Of a stretch of 64,000 nt of DNA, positions 1 through 9,014 are shown piece by piece. Made by a program: the position numbers and the translations under genes. The stretch spans positions 124,001-188,000 of the forward strand of contig CAWFPJ010000014.1 of the NCBI GenBank assembly GCA_963817515.1, in the 5' to 3' direction. Numbering within the stretch: position 1 is the first letter of the stretch; each line of letters begins with the position of its first letter. The notes under the pieces were generated by a model. The model saw nothing but the letters and a program-made list of their open reading frames with translations. It searched no databases and was not told where the DNA came from. This stretch comes from DATMNI01 sp963817515 (GTDB lineage: Bacteria; Acidobacteriota; Terriglobia; Bryobacterales; Bryobacteraceae).

Positions 1-26
1 GGGTGTCATGCGTTGAATCAGTGCGT

Positions 27-1076
27 TTACACCAGGCGAATAGGCTTCTGCCCGCGCGGCAGCACGCGCCCGATGCGATATGCGCCTTCAAAAGTGCGCT
101 CAAGCGCGGCGGCTTCACCTTCGGACAGCGTGATCAGCAGCCCGCCGGAAGTCTGCGGATCGTAGAGCAGGTCTTCCACTTCGCGCGGCAGTTCGCGCTC
201 GGTTTCCACCACGCAGGACGCGAATTCGCGGTTGTTGTGCAGGCCGCCGGAAAGCGCTCCCTGGCGCGCGTATTCCAATGCTCCGGGCAGGAAGCGCACT
301 TGGTCCACGGCGATCTCAAGTGTGACATTGCTTGCCAGCGCCATTTCGCGCCCGTGCCCCATCAGCCCAAAACCGCTCACGTCCGTGCAGCCGTGGACGT
401 CGTACTGCAGCATGGCTTCGCAGGTGCGGCGGTTAAGGGTGAGCATCGACTGAATGGACTCGCTCACGTGCTCTTCGGAGGCAATGCCGCGCTTGAGGGC
501 AGTCGAGATGACGCCCGTGCCCAGCCGCTTCGTAAAGACCAGTGCGTCTCCGGGGACCGCGCCGGCATTGGCTTTGATCCGCGCCGGGTGAATGGTGCCG
601 GTGACGGCGTACCCGAACTTGATTTCGTCGTCGGCCACGCTGTGCCCACCCAGAATAGAACAGCCGGCCTCGCGCATCTTGTCGGCGCCGCCCGTAAGGA
701 TTTGAGTCAGATCGTCGATCTCCTGCTTCGGAGGCCAGGCCAGAATCGAGAGCGAGGAGATGGGGCGGCCGCCCATGGCATAGACGTCGCTCAGCGCATT
801 AGCGGCGGCGATGGCGCCAAAGGTATAAGGATCGTCGACGACGGGGGTGAAGAAGTCCACCGTCTGCACCAGCGCCAGCTCCGGCGTCAGTTTGTACACG
901 CCCGCATCGTCGGCAGTGTCAAACCCCACCAGAACATTCTCGTTGGCCCATCGGGGCACCGTTGCCAGCACTCGGTCCAATATTTTTGGACTCAGCTTGG
1001 ATGCGCAGCCGCCGGCTTTTACGTGCGCTGTTAACTTGCGCAGCTGAGTGGTTTGGAATTCGGTAGTGTCGTCCAT
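27..1076 (-). CDS. selD: Selenide, water dikinase (selenophosphate synthase)
   Basis: SelD makes selenophosphate from selenide and ATP, the selenium donor for selenocysteine and 2-selenouridine in the cytoplasm. The 349-residue protein has the usual family length. The N-terminal active-site loop reads GGCASKLSP, with Cys24 and Lys27 matching the essential Cys17 and Lys20 of the E. coli enzyme. It is therefore a cysteine form, not a selenocysteine form, and the second loop cysteine of E. coli is serine here. Further matches are the VGFDTADDAGVY, QTVDFFTPVVDDPYTFG and ANALSDVYAMGG segments. The stop is at 27-29 and the start ATG at 1076. The divergent gene begins only 25 bases away at 1102. No other selenium gene lies in the window, so the downstream use of selenophosphate is not shown here. 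Confidence 0.95.
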   Translation of the reverse strand: MDDTTEFQTTQLRKLTAHVKAGGCASKLSPKILDRVLATVPRWANENVLVGFDTADDAGVYKLTPELALVQTVDFFTPVVDDPYTFGAIAAANALSDVYAMGGRPISSLSILAWPPKQEIDDLTQILTGGADKMREAGCSILGGHSVADDEIKFGYAVTGTIHPARIKANAGAVPGDALVFTKRLGTGVISTALKRGIASEEHVSESIQSMLTLNRRTCEAMLQYDVHGCTDVSGFGLMGHGREMALASNVTLEIAVDQVRFLPGALEYARQGALSGGLHNNREFASCVVETERELPREVEDLLYDPQTSGGLLITLSEGEAAALERTFEGAYRIGRVLPRGQKPIRLV

Positions 1077-1101
1077 GCTAACCCTTCACTATAATAACGG
1101 G

Positions 1102-2532
1102 ATGAGACCCACGCCCGTTTTGTCCGCCCTCCTGTTTGTGGGATTGGCGATTACGCTGGTTTCCCGCGAGCCCCAAGCCGACCCGCGCCTGAAAAAAGCC
1201 TCGCGCTCCAATGACCACAACGGTTGGGTGCAGGTGCACCTGGAAGGCAAGCCTGGCGAGATCGGTTTCCAGCATGGTTACCTCCTGGCGCCGGAGATCC
1301 AGGACACCTTCAAAGCCATTTCCGTGGAGGTTGCGCACGACGAGAAGAAGGACTGGGCGTTCTTTCGAAAAGCTGCGCAGGATGTATTCTGGCCGCATGT
1401 GGAGCAGGAATATCGCGAAGAGCTGACCGGTATTGTGGAAGGCCTCAAGGCGCACGGCGTGAAGCTGGACATCTGGGACGTGGTGGCGCTGAACGCGTGG
1501 CTTGAGCTGCCGTATTACGACAAGTGGAAGGATGCCGGAACTCCGGCCGCGACCGGTGGTCTTGCTCAAAATTCCGGGGCTCGAGGCGCGGCTGGTCCGG
1601 GCGATCATTGCAGCGCGTTCGTGGCCACGGGCAGCTATACCAAAGACGGGCGCGTCGTAATCGGGCACAACAGCTGGACCAGCTACTCATCGGGCGAGCG
1701 GTGGAACATCATTTTCGACATCGTGCCGGCAAACGGCAGCCATATCCTGATGGACGGGATGCCGGGTCTGATTCACAGCGGCGACGATTTTGGGGTGAAC
1801 GCCGCCGGAATGATTATCGTCGAGACCACCATCAGCGGGTTCAGCGGGTTCGATCCGAACGGCGTGCCGGAGTTTGTGCGTGCGCGGAAAGCCATGCAGT
1901 ACGCGGCGTCGATCGACGATTTCGCGCGGATTATGAAGGACGGCAACAGCGGCGGATATGCCAATAACTGGCTGGTGGCGGATCGCAAGAACAATGAGAT
2001 TGCGAGTCTGGAACTGGGCCTCAAGAACGTGACCCTGCAGAGGACGATGGACGGATTTTTCGTGGGCTCGAATTTTGCGGTCAACCCGAAGCTGATCAAG
2101 GAAGAGACGGATTTCGACCCTAAGGACCGGAGCAAAAGCGAGAACGCGCGGCACGAGCGCTGGCTGACCCTGATGGAGCAGAACAAGGGCAAGATCGACG
2201 TAGCCGCGGGGCAGCGATTCCTGGCCGACCATGTGGACTCGTTTGAAGGCAAGACGGACATGGACGAGCGCACGCTGTGTGGACACGTCGAAACGTCGCC
2301 CCGCGGGATGGGGACCTGGCAGCTTCCGTACGCGCCGGCGGGCGCAGTGCAGAACAAGGTGACCGATGCGGCCGGCGCGGCGAAGATGTCAATGACGGCG
2401 GCGCTCGGCCATGCGTGCGGACGGGACTTCAAGGCCGCGGAGCTTTTTGCCAAGCACGCCGAGTTCGCCTGGCAGAAGGACATTCTGCGAGATATGCCCG
2501 CGCGGCCCTGGACCAGGTTTACGGCCAAATAG
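1102..2532 (+). CDS. Exported phospholipase B-like / C45-type Ntn-hydrolase
   Basis: The 476-residue protein begins with a signal peptide (MRPTPVLSALLFVGLAIT). A later segment reads CSAFVATGSYTKDGRVVIGHNSWTSY, which resembles the phospholipase B-like and C45 acyltransferase families. In those families autocleavage exposes a cysteine as the N-terminal nucleophile; here that residue would be Cys170, after a propeptide of about 170 residues. The GHNSWTSY motif and the later YANNWLVAD motif also fit. The substrate cannot be told; amide or ester hydrolysis of lipids or acylated compounds is the family range. The ATG at 1102 was preferred over in-frame upstream starts because it gives a clean signal peptide and avoids overlap with selD. 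A long palindrome follows the stop. Confidence 0.7.
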   Translation: MRPTPVLSALLFVGLAITLVSREPQADPRLKKASRSNDHNGWVQVHLEGKPGEIGFQHGYLLAPEIQDTFKAISVEVAHDEKKDWAFFRKAAQDVFWPHVEQEYREELTGIVEGLKAHGVKLDIWDVVALNAWLELPYYDKWKDAGTPAATGGLAQNSGARGAAGPGDHCSAFVATGSYTKDGRVVIGHNSWTSYSSGERWNIIFDIVPANGSHILMDGMPGLIHSGDDFGVNAAGMIIVETTISGFSGFDPNGVPEFVRARKAMQYAASIDDFARIMKDGNSGGYANNWLVADRKNNEIASLELGLKNVTLQRTMDGFFVGSNFAVNPKLIKEETDFDPKDRSKSENARHERWLTLMEQNKGKIDVAAGQRFLADHVDSFEGKTDMDERTLCGHVETSPRGMGTWQLPYAPAGAVQNKVTDAAGAAKMSMTAALGHACGRDFKAAELFAKHAEFAWQKDILRDMPARPWTRFTAK

Positions 2533-2547
2533 GAGATCTGTTACACC

Positions 2548-2624
2548 GGTAGCGCCGGCAATCTTGTTGCCGGTGGGTTATTCGGCATTGGGCAAGAACC
2601 GGCAACAAGATTGCCGGCGCTACC
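2548..2624. repeat. Long perfect palindrome (REP-like intergenic repeat)
   Basis: Two 27-base arms (2548-2574 and 2598-2624) are exact reverse complements, separated by a 23-base loop. The left arm starts GGTAGCGCCGGCAATC. It lies 15 bases after the stop of the preceding gene and could form a strong stem in RNA, but no T-run follows on either strand, so an intrinsic terminator is not supported. No second copy was noticed in this window. Confidence 0.85.
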
Positions 2625-2707
2625 GAAACTAAGTGACATTGGGCGGTTTCGCCTGCGTTTCCAGTCACAAGCCTTTCGCTTCTCCTATCTCCATCATTTG
2701 AAGAACC

Positions 2708-3046
2708 TTGCCTTCGCCGGCGCCTCCCGCCCGGCCTGCCGTCGAGTTACTGTGCGGTGTGGAACGCCTTACCAATGCCGACCGGGCCTGCGCCGTTGCA
2801 GCTGCAGCCGCCCAAGAGCTCAATGATGAGTTCACCATCATCCTTAACAGCGCCTCAGAATCGATTCTGGCCCTGGAGCCCGGGCACCCCGCTCGCCTCT
2901 ACCTGGCCGACATCGAAAGCGCCACCCAGCGGTGCGTCTGGAAAGTCTCCGGCCTCCTGAACTACAGTGCCCGGCAGCGGCGTACACCCTGTAAGCACCT
3001 CCATGGAGCGCCTGCTGGCAGCCAATCCAAGATCGGGCTAAGCTGA
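2708..3046 (+). CDS. Small protein with degenerate HisKA-like helical domain
   Basis: About 112 residues if the TTG at 2708 is used; a GTG at 2759 is an alternative start, and an in-frame stop lies at 2699. The central part (AQELNDEFTIILNSASESI, then YLADIESATQRCVWKVSGLLNYSARQ) resembles the two-helix dimerisation domain of histidine kinases of the AHDFNNLLTVI...LTRQLLAFSRRQ type. The phospho-acceptor histidine position is glutamine and no ATPase domain follows, so it cannot be a kinase. It could be a remnant or a small dimerising adaptor. It ends 4 bases before tsaD, so the two are probably co-transcribed. Translation is plausible but unproven. Confidence 0.45.
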   Translation: MPSPAPPARPAVELLCGVERLTNADRACAVAAAAAQELNDEFTIILNSASESILALEPGHPARLYLADIESATQRCVWKVSGLLNYSARQRRTPCKHLHGAPAGSQSKIGLS

Positions 3047-3050
3047 AACC

Positions 3051-4130
3051 GTGCGCATCCTCGGCATTGAATCCTCCTGCGACGAAACCGCGGCTGCCGT
3101 GGTCGAAGACGGCGAAGCCGTCCTCTCCTCCGTGGTGGCGTCGCAGATGAGCACCCACGGCAAGTACGGAGGTGTGGTGCCCGAACTGGCTTCGCGCGAA
3201 CACTTGCGCGCCATTGTGCCGGTGGTGCGTGAGGCATTGTCGCAGTCCGGCTCGAAACTTCATGAGCTCTCTGCGATCGCCGTCACCGTGGGGCCGGGCC
3301 TCGTGGGTTCGTTGCTCGTGGGCCTTACATACGCCAAGTCGCTGAGCTTTGCCACCGGTGTGCCGCTGATCGGCGTCAACCATATCGAAGGCCACATCCA
3401 CGCCGTCATTATGGAATCCAGGCGTGACGGCCATCCGGTGGAGTATCCCGCCCTGGCGCTGGTGGTCAGCGGCGGCCACACACACCTGTTCGAAGTCCGC
3501 GCCGGATTTGAGTACCGCCTGCTGGGCAAGACCCGCGACGACGCCGCCGGTGAGGCATTCGATAAAGTCGCCAAACTGCTTGGCTTCGGCTATCCCGGCG
3601 GCCCCGTGATCGATCGGCTGGCGCCGCTCGGCAACCCATCCGCTGTTCGCTTTACCTTCGCCAAAATGAAGGGCAACACCCTTGATTTCAGTTTCAGCGG
3701 GCTCAAGACCGCTGTGCTGCGCTGGGTGGAAGCGCACGACATGGCTGCGGAGATTGCGGCGCGCCGTGCGCTCTTGCGAGCTACTCCCGAGCCCGGCAAT
3801 AACGAATGGCTGGCCGTGACGCCACAGCGCACGCTCGACTTATTGGCTTCGTTTCAGCAGGCGGTAATTACGGAACTGCTCACCCGCGCCGCCGCATCGG
3901 CCGAGGCCATCGGCGCCCGCACCCTGATTGTGTCGGGCGGCGTAGCCTGCAACTCCGGATTGCGGGCCGCGGCCCAATCCGCCAGGCTGCGCTATCCGGT
4001 TTACTTTCCTTCGTTCGGTCTCTCCACCGACAACGCCGCCATGATCGCGGCCGCGGCGTTTCCCAAACTGGAGCGGCGCGAGTTCTCGGACCTCGACATC
4101 ACCGCCCAGGCCAACCTCGCTCTGGCGTAG
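3051..4130 (+). CDS. tsaD: tRNA N6-adenosine threonylcarbamoyltransferase
   Basis: TsaD transfers the threonylcarbamoyl group onto A37 of ANN-decoding tRNAs, in a complex normally including TsaB and TsaE. The 359-residue protein starts with GTG at 3051 and opens with MRILGIESSCDETAAAVV, the family hallmark. His111 and His115 in NHIEGH are the metal ligands, and the ASKHA nucleotide-binding motifs SGGHTHLF and FGLSTDNAAMIAA are present. The fold is complete. The preceding small gene ends 4 bases upstream. The end converges on the LuxR-type regulator at 4192, with a 61-base gap. Confidence 0.96.
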   Translation: MRILGIESSCDETAAAVVEDGEAVLSSVVASQMSTHGKYGGVVPELASREHLRAIVPVVREALSQSGSKLHELSAIAVTVGPGLVGSLLVGLTYAKSLSFATGVPLIGVNHIEGHIHAVIMESRRDGHPVEYPALALVVSGGHTHLFEVRAGFEYRLLGKTRDDAAGEAFDKVAKLLGFGYPGGPVIDRLAPLGNPSAVRFTFAKMKGNTLDFSFSGLKTAVLRWVEAHDMAAEIAARRALLRATPEPGNNEWLAVTPQRTLDLLASFQQAVITELLTRAAASAEAIGARTLIVSGGVACNSGLRAAAQSARLRYPVYFPSFGLSTDNAAMIAAAAFPKLERREFSDLDITAQANLALA

Positions 4131-4191
4131 TCTCCCATCCGAGCGCCGTCTCGTCCGAGCCACGACCGTGAGGGAGTGGTCTTCGGTTAGC

Positions 4192-4809
4192 TTATAGAAG
4201 GATCAGCCCCCGCCTGATCCCCATAGTCACGGCTTCGGTCCGTGTCGAGGCGTTCAGCTTCGTCAAAATGGACGCCACATGAAACTTCGCGGTGTGCTCC
4301 GAAATATTCAGCTTCCACGCAATGGTCTTGTTGGCAGCGCCCTCCGCCATCATGCGCAGCACCTCCAGTTCACGCGCCGTCAGAACCGGGGTTGCGCCGA
4401 ATGCCGGGGTCGACCCGAATGCCTGAGGCACCGCGGACCCGGCAAGCAAGGTCTCGAGTTCGCGTGGATCGAGCACCGCCATGCCGCTGGCCGCGGCTTC
4501 CACCGCCGCCAGGATCTCGACCGCCGAGGCATCGCGCGATAGCAGAGCGCGCACCCCCAGGCGCAGCGCCTCCGTAGTCCAGGCAGGCTGCGCCTCACCG
4601 GTCAGCAGCACGATGGCCGCGCGGGCGTCGGCGGGCGGTGACAGTTCGTCCACGCCAACCGAAGCCAGCACCACATCCGGCCGCAGGGCTTCCAGGCTCG
4701 AAAGATCCGGATCGGCGCCCACCAGCGAAATGCCGGGGCTGGAGGCGATCAACGCTTCCAACCCCGCGCGAACGACCGCGGACGGTGCCGCGATCAGGAC
4801 GCGAATCAC
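4192..4809 (-). CDS. LuxR/NarL-type regulator with non-phosphorylatable receiver
   Basis: A 205-residue protein with a receiver-like N-terminal half and a C-terminal LuxR helix-turn-helix (LTARELEVLRMMAEGAANKTIA, then SEHTAKFHVASILTKL). In the receiver, the conserved acidic pair after strand 1 is missing (VLIAAPSAVVR instead of VLIADDH-like). The phospho-acceptor aspartate position is Ser50 (DVVLAS), and the usual lysine is also not evident. It therefore probably works without phosphorylation, through dimerisation or ligand binding. The start overlaps the stop of the protease gene upstream (4806-4809, ATGA arrangement). It is the last gene of a three-gene minus-strand operon with two S1C proteases, which suggests it regulates or is controlled by them. 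Confidence 0.85.
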   Translation of the reverse strand: MIRVLIAAPSAVVRAGLEALIASSPGISLVGADPDLSSLEALRPDVVLASVGVDELSPPADARAAIVLLTGEAQPAWTTEALRLGVRALLSRDASAVEILAAVEAAASGMAVLDPRELETLLAGSAVPQAFGSTPAFGATPVLTARELEVLRMMAEGAANKTIAWKLNISEHTAKFHVASILTKLNASTRTEAVTMGIRRGLILL

Positions 4810-5617
4810 GCCGCCTCCGCCCGCACCGCCAGCCGCACCGCAATTTCCCGCACCTTTACACGATCCCCGCGGAAGAACTGCAGGCGCAGCACCTCGCTTC
4901 CGGAATCGAGCGCTTCATTCAAAGCGTCGAACGAGCCCAGCAGAACGTCTCCCGGCCGTAGCGATGCGGCCGCCGCGGCGCCATCCGGATCCACCTCCAG
5001 GATCAGCAGTCCATGCGACACCGGACGCAGCGAAACTCCCAGCGACGGGCGCGCCCCGCGCCGCAGAAAATCGAGCGCCGCATTCCCTGGAACAGCCACT
5101 CCCAGGCCGTTGACGATGGCCGTGTTGATGCCCACCACCCGGCCCTGCGCGTCGGCCAGCGGCCCTCCGGAATTGCCGGGCGCCAACTGCACCGCCGCCC
5201 GAATCCAGTTCTGGCTGCCCATGCCCGGAAGTTTGCCGATGGAGTGAATCACCCCTGTTGAGAGCGCGCCGGCAAAGCCCAGGGGATTGCCGATAGCGAT
5301 CACCAGTTCGCCCGGCCGCAGGCTGTCGGAATCGCCGGTGTAACTGCGGTCAGGCCGGCCGCGTCCAGGCCAGTGGCCGCGATGCGCAGCGTGGCCAGGT
5401 CGCGCCGCGGGTCGCGTGAAACCACGCGCGCCTGCAAATGCCGGCCGTCCCACAATTCCACTTCGGCCTGCGCCGCGCGCGCCACGTGGGCGTTTGTGAC
5501 GATCAGGCCGTCTGAGCTCCACACCACGCCGGAGCCGCCGCCCCTGCCGCGCCCGTGAGGAAACACCTGCACGGTGGAGCGCCTGAGGGCCTCCGCAATT
5601 TCGCCGAATCCGCGCAT
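4806..5617 (-). pseudogene. HtrA-like S1C serine protease with PDZ domain, split by a frameshift
   Basis: The N-terminal half (from ATG at 5617) carries SGVVWSSDGLIVTNAHV with the catalytic His and DPRRDLATL with the catalytic Asp. It then runs out of frame after GLDAAGLTAV. The rest continues in another frame from about 5340 with DSDSLRPGELVIAIGNPLG and the catalytic Ser in APGNSGGPL, then a short PDZ-like domain (DPDGAAAAASLRPGDVLLGSF). One missing base near 5337-5341 explains the break. Every catalytic residue is retained, so a sequencing error or a very recent mutation is likely; restored, the protein would be about 270 residues. No signal peptide is seen. It follows the second protease by one base. 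Confidence 0.8.
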
Positions 5618-5618
5618 G

Positions 5619-6494
5619 TCAGTTCCTCCGGGGCCTTTCCCCTACCGTGATCGCAACCTTCCGCGAAACCCCGCCGCGCAGCACCTCCGCCTCCACGTTC
5701 TGGCCCACGGCGATGCCCTCGAGCGCAATCTGCACATCGTCCGTATCGCCCGCCGCGGTTCCCCCGAGTGACATTACGATATCGCCGATCAGCACGCCGG
5801 CCTTTGCCGCCGGGCCCTCGGGTTCTATCGATAACACGATCAGACCCTTGTGATGATCGGGCAACTCCACCGGTTGCAGACCCAGCCCGAGGTAGCCGCG
5901 CGAGACGTGGCCGCGCGTCAGCAGTTCATCCACCACGCGGTTAATGGTAGCCGCCGGAATGGCTACGCCCGCGATGCGCGAGAGCGCCGAGGTAGCTATG
6001 CCGATGGTTTCCCCCGCCGTATTGATCACGGCGCCGCCCGAAGAGCCCGGGTAAAGCGTCAGATCGAGCCGGATGTAATGGTCCAGGCGTCCGCCGCGCC
6101 ACGTGCGCCACGCTCCGCTCACCGCGCTGATGATCCCCATGGTTGCGTTCACGCCGGAATCCTCCGACCGCCCGATGCAAAGCGCCAGATTCCCGGGTGA
6201 CGGCACCACATGCGACGCCGCGGGAACGGCCGCCGAGTCTACTTTCAACACCGCAATATCCGTCCCCGCATCCGTTCCCACCAGGGTTGCCGCTGTATTG
6301 CTCCCATCGGGGAGCGTGACTGTAATTTCTTCCTCCCGCCGTATGGTGTGCTGCGCCGTGACAATCACGCCAGGCCTCCAGAAGACACCACTCGAAGAAA
6401 ATCGCGGGCGCGCATGCACCGCCGCCACCATGCTGCTTGCCCGCTCCACTGCGGCCGCCAGTTCATTGGAAAGTGCGGCCAATTCGTTTGCCAT
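5619..6494 (-). CDS. HtrA-like S1C serine protease with PDZ domain
   Basis: A 291-residue trypsin-like protease of the DegP/HtrA group. His49 (TAQHTIRR), Asp79 (AGTDIAVLKV) and Ser152 (YPGSSGGAV) form the triad. A C-terminal PDZ domain (about residues 190-285) contains GYLGLGL, IEPEGPAAKAGVLIGDIVMSLGG and LRGG. The N-terminus (MANELAALSNELAAAVERASSMV) is an amphipathic helix, not a signal peptide, so a cytoplasmic location is inferred, unlike classical periplasmic HtrA. Ser151 replaces the usual Asn of the GNSGG motif. It is the first gene of an operon with the second protease (1-base gap) and the LuxR-type regulator. Confidence 0.88.
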   Translation of the reverse strand: MANELAALSNELAAAVERASSMVAAVHARPRFSSSGVFWRPGVIVTAQHTIRREEEITVTLPDGSNTAATLVGTDAGTDIAVLKVDSAAVPAASHVVPSPGNLALCIGRSEDSGVNATMGIISAVSGAWRTWRGGRLDHYIRLDLTLYPGSSGGAVINTAGETIGIATSALSRIAGVAIPAATINRVVDELLTRGHVSRGYLGLGLQPVELPDHHKGLIVLSIEPEGPAAKAGVLIGDIVMSLGGTAAGDTDDVQIALEGIAVGQNVEAEVLRGGVSRKVAITVGERPRRN

Positions 6495-6613
6495 TGGAAA
6501 AGCCTCCTGTGACTCCAGGATGCCGCGGCGGGGGCCTGCCTCACATCGGCAAATCGGCCAGTAGGACGACTGCCCGAACGGGTGGTCTACTCAGTCTGGT
6601 CTGCCAGTCTGGT

Positions 6614-7747
6614 CTAGTGCGGACGAGCCGTAATGGCGCAGCAGGAAGTAGTGAGAATTTCCGGAAGGTCGGACTTGATCTTTGGCACCACGTTGTCCGC
6701 AACGAAATACCGTAGCGCGGAGAGTTTTTTGTAAATGGCTCCGGCGACGCCCGACGCAATGGGGCCGCTCACGTAGCCGCGGCTGCCGGTCAGCATCACC
6801 ACCACTACCAGCTGATGAGCGTCCACTTCATTGAAAGAACCGAACCATCCCATCTTGTTGGCCGATTGGTAATCCGTGCAGGTGCCGGTCTTGCCAAGGA
6901 TCGGCTCAGCCGGATCGTAGCCGGCCCGGCGGGCAGTGCCAAAATCGACCGCGCCGCGCATCCCCATCTTGATATCGGCGATGCCGTTAGGAGCCAGATC
7001 CAACTGGTGCTTGACCTTGGGCGCGAACTGATCCATCTCTTCCTGTGTGTGGGGATATTGCAGGTAGTAGAGCGTGCCGCCATTGGCAATCGCGGAAAGC
7101 AGCGCGGCCATTTCCAGCGGAGTCATCGAAATGCCGGTGCCGAAGCTGGTCATCATGCCCACGCCGCCGTTCTTCGGTGGCTCCCCCGGCAGCACGCCGG
7201 GTTGCTCGCCCGCAATCTGCAGGCCGGCCGTCTCACCCAGCCCCAACATTGCCGCGTAGTGCCGAACACGCTCGAAGCCCAACCGTGTGCCCAGGATGTT
7301 GAAGTACTGATTGTTCGAATGCGCCAGCGCCTGGGTGAGGTTATATCTGGTATAGCGGCTGGTGTAGACGTTGGTGTCCCGCGAAACCACGTTCTCGGTG
7401 AGAGCCGCCAGCGCGGTGACCAGCTTGACGGTAGAGCAGGGAATGAAGCCGCTGGCGAGCGCCAATTTCTGATTGACCATGGTGAGGATGCGGCCCGTGG
7501 TGGGCTCCACCACAACCACGCTTCCCGGAATGGTGCCCAATGCATCCGCGGCTGCCCGGCGAACCGTCAGGTCGTCGCCATCCACGTTGTCCCCGTTGGT
7601 AGGGTCAACCGGCGGGGGCAGTTTTCTGGCCACTGGCTTTCTGGTTCTGCGCGCGGCCGGCTTGCGCACCGGCTGCTGGGCGGTAATGGTTTCAACGTTT
7701 TGTAGTAGGCCCAGAATCAGGCAAGGAACCAGAAGGAGTCTTTTCAT
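6614..7747 (-). CDS. Stand-alone penicillin-binding transpeptidase domain protein
   Basis: A 377-residue exported protein (signal peptide MKRLLLVPCLILGLLQ) with a basic, proline-rich linker (RKPAARRTRKPVARKLPPP) and one transpeptidase domain. The three penicillin-binding motifs are STVK (Ser105-Lys108), SNN (from Ser144) and KTG (Lys286). It lacks a transglycosylase or dimerisation domain and is much shorter than class A or B PBPs. It could cross-link peptidoglycan or act as a beta-lactam-interacting hydrolase; the sequence resembles the PBP2/FtsI transpeptidase fold more than class D beta-lactamases. The ATG at 7747 gives the signal peptide; an upstream in-frame start at 7777 would add ten residues. 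Divergent from the HAD gene across about 235 bases. Confidence 0.85.
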   Translation of the reverse strand: MKRLLLVPCLILGLLQNVETITAQQPVRKPAARRTRKPVARKLPPPVDPTNGDNVDGDDLTVRRAAADALGTIPGSVVVVEPTTGRILTMVNQKLALASGFIPCSTVKLVTALAALTENVVSRDTNVYTSRYTRYNLTQALAHSNNQYFNILGTRLGFERVRHYAAMLGLGETAGLQIAGEQPGVLPGEPPKNGGVGMMTSFGTGISMTPLEMAALLSAIANGGTLYYLQYPHTQEEMDQFAPKVKHQLDLAPNGIADIKMGMRGAVDFGTARRAGYDPAEPILGKTGTCTDYQSANKMGWFGSFNEVDAHQLVVVVMLTGSRGYVSGPIASGVAGAIYKKLSALRYFVADNVVPKIKSDLPEILTTSCCAITARPH

Positions 7748-7983
7748 CCCAAGCACATAGTGTATCAAACACTCCAACTTGTATCAGGGATCGTTGGAAT
7801 ACAGTGTTCACTTTAGATCACTTGGGGTCAAACAATTGAAACCAAAAGGGATATTCTTTACCAACGCTTTCCGGCACCCCATTCACCCTCGGGCGCATCA
7901 AACAGGTAGAGTCCGTTCTTCAGTTCGGCCGAGTCAGCCGCTCCCTCTAACCATAGCTATTCAATTCTTAGGAGACGTGCCAA

Positions 7984-8792
<809 letters not shown>

Positions 8793-8796
<4 letters not shown>

Positions 8797-9014
8797 AACT
8801 CGAATGGATTGGATGGATCGCCACCGCGCTGTTTGCCAGTTCTTACTTCTTCAAGCAGCCCATGGCGCTGCGCAGGGTTCAGGCCGGGGCGGCGATGCTC
8901 TGGGTGGCTTACGGCCTCATCATTCACGCGTTCCCCGTGGTAGTGGCCAACCTGGTTGTGGCCGGCGTGGCGGCGTTCTCTTCGCTGCGCCGCGGAGCCG
9001 TCACAGAACCGTAA
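8793..9014 (+). CDS. Small YgjV-like inner-membrane protein
   Basis: A 73-residue protein with two predicted membrane helices (WIGWIATALFASSYFF and MLWVAYGLIIHAFPVVVANLVVAG). It resembles the YgjV family of small inner-membrane proteins of unknown function. The ATG overlaps the stop of the HAD gene. It ends convergently inside the last 14 bases of the MBL hydrolase gene. Confidence 0.65.

Noticed and set aside
3..1034. Long open frame (343 codons) antisense to selD
   Set aside because: It is the reverse-frame shadow of a strongly conserved gene in high-GC DNA, with no domain signature.
2548..2624. Intrinsic terminator after the hydrolase gene
   Set aside because: The stem is strong, but no run of T follows on either strand.
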